Part shown: positions 34,027 to 40,340 of the stretch, piece by piece | Layout: each line of letters begins with the position of its first letter | How positions within the stretch are numbered: position 1 is the first letter of the stretch | Source of the DNA: Methanothermococcus sp. SCGC AD-155-C09 | GTDB taxonomy: Archaea > AGJL01 > Methanococci > Methanococcales > Methanococcaceae | DNA length: 40,340 bases | NCBI GenBank assembly: GCA_019561555.1 | Contig: JAHEQB010000105.1 | Coordinates: 1-40,340 of the forward strand | Reading direction: 5' to 3' | Translations under genes and position numbers: made by a program | Notes under the pieces: model-generated | What the model saw: only the letters and a program-made list of their open reading frames with translations | The model's database searches: none | Told to the model about the DNA's origin: nothing

Positions 34027-35421
34027 GTGGAGAACTTTTCAGAGTGGTATGGGAATATACTTGAAAGGGCAGAGATCTACGATTTACGATACCCAATAAA
34101 AGGGTGTGGAGTTTATCTTCCCTATGGATTTAAAATTAGAAAATATGCCTTTGAGATTATAAGGAACTTACTTGATGAAGCAGGGCATGATGAAACACTA
34201 TTTCCATTACTTATCCCTGAGAATCTTCTTGCAAAGGAAGGGGAACATATAAAGGGATTTGAAGATGAGGTATATTGGGTAACTCATGGAGGACAAAGGC
34301 CCCTTGATGTTAAACTTGCCTTAAGGCCCACATCTGAAACCTCCATATACTATATGATGAAGTTATGGATAAAGGTACATAGTGACTTGCCCATAAAGAT
34401 TTATCAGGTTGTAAATACATTTAGATATGAAACAAAACATACTAGGCCCCTTATCAGATTAAGAGAGATAATGACCTTTAAGGAAGCCCATACTGCACAT
34501 GCCACAAGGGAGGATGCTGAAAATCAAGTTAAAGAGGCAATGGACATATATAAAAGATTCTTTGAGAAGTTGGGAATCCCAACTATTGTATCTAAAAGGC
34601 CAGAATGGGATAAATTCCCAGGGGCAGAATATACCATGGCCTTTGATACCATATTTCCAGATGGAAAGATTATGCAGATAGGCACAGTTCATAATTTGGG
34701 ACAGAACTTTGCTAAAACCTTTGATTTAGAGTTTGAAACCCCTGATGGAGAAAAGGACTACGCCTATCAAACATGCTACGGCATATCCGATAGGGCTATA
34801 GCCTCAATTATAGCCATACATGGGGATGAAAAGGGACTTATTCTCCCCCCAAATGTTGCCCCCATTCAGATAGTAATTATTCCGTTATTGTTTAAGGGAA
34901 AGGAAAATATGGTATTGGATAAAGCCAAAGAACTATATAACCTATTGAAGAACTTAGGATTAAGGGTAAAGGTTGATGATAGGGATATAAGGCCGGGGAG
35001 AAAATTCAATGATTGGGAGATTAAAGGAGTGCCCCTTAGAATAGAAATAGGCCCAAGGGATTTGGAAAATGGAAAAATAACAATATATAGAAGAGACACT
35101 GGAGAAAAATTCCAATTAAAGGAGCAAGAACTTAAAGGAGAGATAAACAATATACTTAATGATATAATAAACAATATGAAAGAAAATGCCAAAAATAAAA
35201 TAGGATCATTTATTAGTGTTATTGATTATAAAGAAGAGGATTCCTTAAAGGACTTAATAAATACCATAAGAGAAAAACTTGAAAATAAAGGGGGCATGAT
35301 TCTAATACCCTTTAACAATGAAATATATAATAAGGACTTTGAAGAGAATATAGGTGGTTCCATTCTTGGAACAACTGAATACAATGGAGAGGAATATATT
35401 GCAATTGGGAGGACCTATTAA
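34027..35421 (+). CDS. proS: Prolyl-tRNA synthetase (archaeal/eukaryotic type)
   Basis: Class II enzyme that charges tRNA-Pro. The protein (464 aa) shows motif 2 around [33 protein letters not shown], with proline-pocket residues [12 protein letters not shown] and [10 protein letters not shown], motif 3 [23 protein letters not shown], an anticodon-binding domain (about 280-370), and the extra C-terminal domain of the archaeal/eukaryotic type ending in a tyrosine. The start codon is GTG with GGTGA upstream. Some methanogen ProRS enzymes also activate cysteine; that cannot be seen here. Probably monocistronic. Confidence 0.96.
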   Translation: MENFSEWYGNILERAEIYDLRYPIKGCGVYLPYGFKIRKYAFEIIRNLLDEAGHDETLFPLLIPENLLAKEGEHIKGFEDEVYWVTHGGQRPLDVKLALRPTSETSIYYMMKLWIKVHSDLPIKIYQVVNTFRYETKHTRPLIRLREIMTFKEAHTAHATREDAENQVKEAMDIYKRFFEKLGIPTIVSKRPEWDKFPGAEYTMAFDTIFPDGKIMQIGTVHNLGQNFAKTFDLEFETPDGEKDYAYQTCYGISDRAIASIIAIHGDEKGLILPPNVAPIQIVIIPLLFKGKENMVLDKAKELYNLLKNLGLRVKVDDRDIRPGRKFNDWEIKGVPLRIEIGPRDLENGKITIYRRDTGEKFQLKEQELKGEINNILNDIINNMKENAKNKIGSFISVIDYKEEDSLKDLINTIREKLENKGGMILIPFNNEIYNKDFEENIGGSILGTTEYNGEEYIAIGRTY

Positions 35422-35619
35422 TTATATATTCTTAAAAAAACTTTAATCCTTATTAATTCCAAAAAAAATAATAATTAAAAAAAATAAATATAAAAATAAA
35501 AAATAATAAAATAAAATTTAAAAATAAAAATAAAATATAAAATAAATAAAGAATAATTAAGATAAAAATAAATAACTTAAGATTTTAAAATACCTAATAA
35601 AAGAATAAAAACATAAAAA
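35422..35619. other. AT-rich intergenic region
   Basis: A/T-rich with no gene or recognisable site. It leads into the repeat-family DNA at 35620. Confidence 0.4.
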
Positions 35620-35968
35620 ATCAGAAATCCCTTTATTATTTCCTTATACTCCTAAGCACTGAGGGAGTAGGTAATCCTTTAATGAGATGGCATTATGAAT
35701 ACCTTAGAGTATAGCCCTAAACAAAACTATTTAACTATTTCCTATTGGATATAAAGAAATAATAATTATAAAAATTTTAATTTAAAATAAAAAATAACTA
35801 AAACATAAATAGAAAAATAAGGTTTTAAAATACTTACCCTTGACAGAATGGCATTATAAAAGTTATACTGGGTTAAGGTAGGGGCTTAAGTATTTCTTTA
35901 TTGATATTTTTTATTATTTTTATTTATTATTTATTTAGGTTATAATTAAGATTATGTGTTTAGTTATA
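35620..35968 (-). repeat. IS630-derived/CAGTGCTTAGG-family repeats F and G
   Basis: The core ACTCCTAAGCACTGAGGGAG (35649-35668) is the repeat-family core on the minus strand, followed by GGCATTATGAA. A second GGCATTATAAAAG block occurs at about 35850, next to ACTTACCCTTGACAGAAT. The stretch ends with TTAAGATTATGTGTTTAGTTATA (ends 35968), which fits the IS630-type terminal repeat. I read it as one or two decayed copies. It ends 49 bases before crcB. Confidence 0.5.
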
Positions 35969-36017
35969 ATTATTATTTAATTAATTTTATTTATTTTATT
36001 TTTATTCGGTGGATTCT

Positions 36018-36416
36018 ATGGTATATGGATATCCTCATGGTATAAAGGAATTTTTAATAATAGGATTTGGGGGATTTTTTGGAGCAATATTTAGATATGT
36101 AATATCCAATATTATTCCTGCTAAATTTGGATTGCCCATTGGAACCTTTACTGTTAATTTAATTGGAAGTTTTGTAGTAGGATTTTTTATGTATTCTCCT
36201 TTAAATAATCTCCCTCCTGAATATAGATTTTTAATAATTACTGGGTTTTGTGGTGCATTATCTACCTTTTCCACATTTACCTATGAGAATTTTTTTCTGT
36301 TGGAAAGGGGTTATTTTATAAATATGATAGTAAATATTTTTTTAAATGTCTTAGGATGTTTAATGGCAATATATGTAGGTAAATCCCTTTCAATGTTTTT
36401 ATTGGGGAATTATTAA
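36018..36416 (+). CDS. crcB: Fluoride ion channel CrcB/Fluc
   Basis: Small four-span membrane protein (132 aa) that forms dimeric channels and lets fluoride leave the cell. Family signatures are GGFFGAIFRYVIS, GTFTVNLIGSFVVGF with the conserved Asn, and GFCGALSTFSTFTYE, where the Phe and Ser/Thr residues line the pore. The ATG at 36018 is chosen because GGTGG lies five bases upstream; a GTG at 36009 is an alternative. I looked for a fluoride riboswitch upstream and did not recognise one. The next gene starts 19 bases after its stop, so they are likely cotranscribed. Confidence 0.9.
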   Translation: MVYGYPHGIKEFLIIGFGGFFGAIFRYVISNIIPAKFGLPIGTFTVNLIGSFVVGFFMYSPLNNLPPEYRFLIITGFCGALSTFSTFTYENFFLLERGYFINMIVNIFLNVLGCLMAIYVGKSLSMFLLGNY

Positions 36417-36435
36417 AAAATAATAGGTGGTATTT

Positions 36436-37317
36436 TTGAAAATTAAGCCAGAATGTGCTACATGTATTGTAAGACAGGTTGTTGATGCTACTAAGGAAAT
36501 ATCCAATAATGAAGAGGAACAGTTTAAATTAATAAGTGCCTGTTTATCCTGTATAAAAGAGGAATATGGACCTGAGGCTGTTCCTGCATTTATGGGAACT
36601 GCTGTCCATAGGTATCTTAAAAAAATAAGTGGAAATAATGATCCTTATAGTAAATTAAAATATGCTGCCAATAAATTAGCAATGGATTATATAAATTCCA
36701 TGAATGACAGTATATACCAATATAATAACAAGTCTCCCTTGGATAGGCTAAAATATAAGGTAAAATTATCAATAGCAGGTAATGTAATAGATTTTGGGCC
36801 CTATAGTACCACATTGGATATTAATAAAAAATTAAATGAAACTATTAATGGCGAATTAAAAATTGATCATAGTAAGGAGTTATTGGAGGATTTAAATAAG
36901 TCAGATAAATTATTGTATATCTGTGATAATGCAGGGGAGATATTATTTGATAAAATATTAATTGAGGAGTTAAATAAATATTGTGAGGTAGTTGCCTCTG
37001 TTAAGGGGGGCCCCATATTAAATGATGCCACAATGGAGGATGCAAAATCCATTGGACTTGATAAAGTAGTTAAGGTAATAACAACAGGTTGCGATGTTAT
37101 TGGTGTTAATTTGGAAGAATCCTCTGAGGAATTCCTAAAGGAATATTATAATGCAGATTTAATAATAGCAAAGGGAATGGGCAATTTTGAGAGTTTAAGT
37201 GAATACTCTATTGATAAACCACTATACTACATATTTAAGGCAAAGTGTGCTCCCATTGCAGAATTCATAAATGTTAATGTTGGGGATAACATACTTTTGA
37301 AGAATAAAATTCCTTAA
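36436..37317 (+). CDS. DUF89 damage-control phosphatase family protein
   Basis: 293 aa, a metal-dependent phosphatase of the DUF89 family, members of which remove phosphate from damaged or side-product metabolites. It starts KIKPECATCIVRQVVDA with a CxxC pair and has the active-site motifs ICDNAGEILFDKILIEEL, VKGGPILNDATMEDA, TTGCDVIGV, AKGMGNFESL and KAKCAPIAEF, covering the Asp, Asn and Lys residues expected. The TTG at 36436 is preferred because AGGTGG precedes it; a GTG at 36427 overlaps that ribosome binding site. It is cotranscribed with crcB. The natural substrate is unknown. Confidence 0.85.
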   Translation: MKIKPECATCIVRQVVDATKEISNNEEEQFKLISACLSCIKEEYGPEAVPAFMGTAVHRYLKKISGNNDPYSKLKYAANKLAMDYINSMNDSIYQYNNKSPLDRLKYKVKLSIAGNVIDFGPYSTTLDINKKLNETINGELKIDHSKELLEDLNKSDKLLYICDNAGEILFDKILIEELNKYCEVVASVKGGPILNDATMEDAKSIGLDKVVKVITTGCDVIGVNLEESSEEFLKEYYNADLIIAKGMGNFESLSEYSIDKPLYYIFKAKCAPIAEFINVNVGDNILLKNKIP

Positions 37318-37449
37318 AATAAATAATTAATAAAAAAAATAAAAATAAAAAAAAGAATAAAAATAAAATAAAAAAGATTTTAAATTATTTAAAAAAATAA
37401 AAAATAAAAATATACAATAAATAAAATAATAAAACACAGTGGAGATAAT

Positions 37450-38502
37450 ATGGTAACCTACAAGGATTCTGGAGTGGATATTTATAAGGAGGATAAAATT
37501 ATAAAGGCACTAACCTCTCAGATAACCTTTAAAAGAACTGATGATTTAAAACCCTCTGAGGAGTTAAAGGGACATTATGCAGGAGCCATTGAATTTGGGG
37601 ATTATTATTTAGTGCTATGTACCGATGGAGTAGGTAGCAAAATGATTATTGCCAAGATGGCAAATAGATTTGATACTGTGCCAATAGATATGATAGGTAT
37701 GAACGTTAATGATGCTATATGTATAGGGGCAGAGCCTGTAGCACTTGTGGATTATATGGCAGTTGAGGATATAAACGAGGATATAGCAAGAGATATTGGC
37801 AAGGGATTAAATGAGGGATTAAAGGAGGCAAATATAAGTTTAATTGGGGGCGAAACTGCAACACTTCCAGATATAGTAAAGGGAATAGATATAGCAGGGA
37901 CCGTCCTTGCCATTGTAAAAAAGGATAAAATAATAACAGGAAAGGATATAAAAGAAGGAGATCTAATTATAGGTCTTAGAAGTAGTGGAATACATAGTAA
38001 TGGTTTATCCCTTGCAAGAAAGGTATTCTTTGAAATTGGAAATATGAATATCAACAGTAAATTATCCTATGGAAAAACCATTGGAGAGGAATTGCTAATA
38101 CCAACAAGGATATATGTAAAACCAGTATTGGAGATGGTAAGGAAATTGAATATAAAGGGCCTTGCCCATATTACAGGAGGAGGGTTCAGGAAATTAAAAA
38201 GACTCAATAAAGATGTAGTTTATCTAATAAATAACCTTCCAGAGGTTCTTCCAATATTCCAGGAAATTCAGAGAATTGGAAATGTCCCTGATGAGGAAAT
38301 GTTTAGGACTTTTAATATGGGTATTGGATTCTGTGTAATAGTGGATAAGAAGGATAGTGAAAGAGTTATTGAAATTGCAAATAATTATAATATTCCAGCA
38401 TACATTATTGGTAAGGTTGTGAATGAGGTTGAGGTTAATGGAGAAAAGGTAAAAAATGGTGCAATTGTAAAATATAATGGTAAATATATGGTAATTAATT
38501 AA
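37450..38502 (+). CDS. purM: Phosphoribosylformylglycinamidine cyclo-ligase (AIR synthetase)
   Basis: PurM closes the imidazole ring of the purine precursor: FGAM plus ATP gives AIR. The protein (350 aa) has the expected order of family motifs: YKDSGVDI near the N-terminus, YYLVLCTDGVGSKM, DMIGMNVNDAICIGAEPVALVDYMA, LIGGETATLPDI, IGLRSSGIHSNGLSLARKV, HITGGGFRKLKRL and MGIGFCVIV. GTGGAG precedes the ATG. Upstream is the DUF89 gene (132 bases away). It works earlier in the pathway than PurB and PurA, which are also in this window but unlinked. Confidence 0.97.
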   Translation: MVTYKDSGVDIYKEDKIIKALTSQITFKRTDDLKPSEELKGHYAGAIEFGDYYLVLCTDGVGSKMIIAKMANRFDTVPIDMIGMNVNDAICIGAEPVALVDYMAVEDINEDIARDIGKGLNEGLKEANISLIGGETATLPDIVKGIDIAGTVLAIVKKDKIITGKDIKEGDLIIGLRSSGIHSNGLSLARKVFFEIGNMNINSKLSYGKTIGEELLIPTRIYVKPVLEMVRKLNIKGLAHITGGGFRKLKRLNKDVVYLINNLPEVLPIFQEIQRIGNVPDEEMFRTFNMGIGFCVIVDKKDSERVIEIANNYNIPAYIIGKVVNEVEVNGEKVKNGAIVKYNGKYMVIN

Positions 38503-38573
38503 AAGAGCATGTCTAACTTAAAATTTAATTAGGAAGATAATAATAAAAAAATAAAATAATAATTATTAAAAAA

Positions 38574-39688
38574 TATAGTCAAGCACATAATTATCTAAAC
38601 TATACTTTATATAATAACATGAATATATTAAGTAATGATCACATAAAATATTTATGTTATAAATATAACAATGTAATAACATGAGTGGAAAATGCATTTA
38701 TAAGGTTATAGAACATTTATCAGAAGAAGAATTAAATAGAAAGATTAGAGAGCAGAAGGATGTAACACTCCTTAAAAAAGGATTTTATAAAACACCCCTA
38801 CAAAGAAATGAATGTTAAAAAAGCAACAGAAGCAATAGGAGTTTCTAAGACTACAGGCTATGTATATCTAAAAAAATGGAATTCAGAAGGATATGATGGT
38901 TTACTTCCAAAATACGGAGGGAGACCATCCAAACTTACAAAGAATAATGGGGAAAGAAGAATATTCTAAAGGGAAAAGATTCATGGACAACAAAAGAAAT
39001 ACAGAAGTTAATTAGAGAAAAATTTAATAAAATACTCATTATATCATATCAGAAGGATTCTAAGATCTTTTGGCATGAAATATACTCCGCCTACCAGAAA
39101 GATTATAGAAAGCCAGATAATGCTGAAGAGATTTTAAAAAAAACTTGAATAATGTAGAAATCAATGATATAATAGTTATTCATTGATGAGATGGCAGTTG
39201 AAGGAAATGTAAATAGAACAAGATTCTGGAAGGACTGGATTTGTTAGAAAAGTTGCTATTATCTTAAAGTTAAAGTTATAGGGTTCTACTCTTTAAATGG
39301 AAAGAGTGCATGGATTTCCCAGAGAGCAACAAGATTGAAGACTTTATATCTTTTCTCCGGAGGATAAGGGAGGTTAATCCTGAGAAGAGAATTGTTGTTA
39401 TCTTAGATAATTTTAGAACTCATCATGCAAAGAAGGTTAAAGAAGAATCTGAGAAACTGGACATCCAGTTAGTATATCTCCCCCCTTACTCTCCAGATTT
39501 GAATCCTATAGAACATAAATTGGAAAAGTGTTAAAAGATACATTTCTGAGGAATCTCCATTGAATATAAAAAAATTAAAGGAAATAATATCTAAATCTTT
39601 CAAAAAATTAACAAAATCCATATCATTTGCAGGGAGTTATTAATAAATTTTTAGGTTATGAGTTCAGAGAATTATGTTCTTAACTATA
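38574..39688 (+). mobile_element. IS630-like insertion sequence, full length but inactive
   Basis: 1115 bp with inverted ends: left TATAGTCAAGCACATAAT, right ATTATGTTCTTAACTATA, and TA at both borders, as expected for IS630/Tc1-type transposition. The left ~198 bases match the inverted copy at 1-198. The transposase gene inside has several frameshifts. The ends remain similar to the miniature elements A-D, so an active copy elsewhere could mobilise all of them. Confidence 0.85.
38681..39643 (+). pseudogene. IS630-family DDE transposase, frameshifted
   Basis: It starts MSGKCIYKVIEHLSEEEL. After a frameshift near 38785-38810 it continues KKATEAIGVSKTTGYVYLKKW (a helix-turn-helix), LLPKYGGRPSKLT, then TTKEIQKLIREKFN and, in other frames, IIVIHDEMAVEGN (first Asp), YSLNGKSAW, and the well-kept block 39310-39534 with VVILDNFRTHHAKK (second Asp) and LPPYSPDLNPIE (catalytic Glu). 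These are hallmark IS630 motifs. At least four frame changes mean no full-length transposase can be made. Confidence 0.85.
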
Positions 39689-40340
39689 ATTTTAGAGATA
39701 TTCGACTGGATTAATATACCTTTTGAATCCATAGGTATAACAAAAGAGGATTCACAATATTAAGGTAATAATAAAGGCATTGATCATAAAAGAATTCGAA
39801 AAACTATCCCTGAGATCTCCAGAGATAAGAGTAAATCAAATTCTCGGAGTGAGAATTGATCATTCTGTCCTACACTTCTGGGAGAAAAAACTATCTCCTT
39901 ATATGGAAGAAATAATTAATATGGTTCTGAAAAAACTCCATATACTAACATATTCTAAAAGTTTTATAGATTCTACAATCATTACGAATAGAAAAAAAGA
40001 AAGGATTGAAATACATGTAATATCTAGATATAACAAAGAACTTAGAACCCTTTTCGGATCGCCGCCTCTATAACCACTTACGAGACTGAAAGTATTAAAA
40101 AACTGCCAGAAGGAAAGGGATACTTCTACGCTGACGGAGGTTACGATAGTAAAAAAGTTTTAAACACTAATTGTTAGTAAAGGGATATTTGCCACAGGTT
40201 AAACCTAGAAAAAACAGAGCAAGGGGATATGGAGCAAGAATTAGAGATAAAATCTTCGATAAAAATGAATATAAAAAAAGAGGAATTTGTGAGGGGTTCT
40301 TCGGAGGTATAATGAACTGATTTGGAGATAGAATCCCTTG
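39689..40340 (+). pseudogene. IS5-like transposase remnant, interrupted and frameshifted, runs off the window
   Basis: Frames joined across shifts read DWINIPFESIGITKED, then ALIIKEFEKLSLRSPEIRVN, GVRIDHSVLHFWEKK, SFIDSTIITNRKKERIEIH, and after about 40070 ITTYETESIKKLPEGKGYFYADGGYDSKKVL, then RKNRARGYGARIRDKIFD, EYKKRGICEGFFGG. The DSTII, ADGGYDSK and KKRGICEGFFG elements fit the three catalytic regions of IS5/ISH-type DDE transposases. The IS630-like element ends at 39688, directly before the N-terminal region, so it probably inserted near this gene's start. The largest open piece is 39780-40073. Confidence 0.65.

Noticed and set aside
35880-36017. Fluoride riboswitch upstream of crcB
   Set aside because: I looked for the crcB-motif pseudoknot sequences and saw only AT-rich DNA and the end of a repeat.

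Overview
This is a very AT-rich stretch of archaeal chromosome, most likely from a thermophilic methanogen of the order Methanococcales. I infer this from the class I lysyl-tRNA synthetase, archaeal phosphoglycerate mutase ApgM, the coenzyme M enzyme ComA, KorB/KorC 2-oxoglutarate:ferredoxin oxidoreductase subunits, the archaeal ATP-dependent DNA ligase, GGTGA-type ribosome binding sites and TATA-box promoters. Species cannot be named from the sequence alone.

Layout. 1-198 is the 5' end of an IS630-like element pointing out of the window, next to a truncated beta-propeller gene. 1022-7343 carries purA, lysS, an unrecognised gene, korB and korC. A decayed IS6-like element follows at 7440-7916. 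8146-17189 holds a GT4 glycosyltransferase, larB, apgM, purB, a Trm112-like protein, thpR and the DNA ligase. 17190-21071 is a leader plus a CRISPR array of 47 repeats and one broken terminal repeat, with no cas gene in the window. 21385-25388 is a four-gene membrane/export operon (Yip1-type protein, CARDB-like surface protein, MacB/LolD-like ATPase, FtsX-like permease). larC is convergent with a tight minus-strand operon, comA - ABC-type ATPase - SIMIBI GTPase - Fe-S protein. Then come a PP-loop ATPase, a second IS6 remnant, a METTL16/RlmF-like methyltransferase, proS, crcB, a DUF89 phosphatase and purM. The right end is a frameshifted IS630-like copy (38574-39688), inverted relative to the copy at the left edge, that abuts a decayed IS5-like transposase.

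Themes. Three purine genes (purA, purB, purM) are scattered rather than clustered. LarB and LarC supply two steps of nickel-pincer cofactor synthesis. ComA starts coenzyme M synthesis, and its three operon partners look like a metal-centre maturation set of unknown target. About a quarter of the window is noncoding. Much of the less AT-rich noncoding DNA belongs to a family of IS630-derived miniature elements (313 bp in the best copy). These share terminal repeats with the full-size IS and an internal CAGTGCTTAGG core, and several end just upstream of start codons. The strongest candidates for something undescribed are this element family, the comA-linked ATPase/GTPase/Fe-S trio, and paired sequence motifs shared by the upstream regions of lysS and proS.
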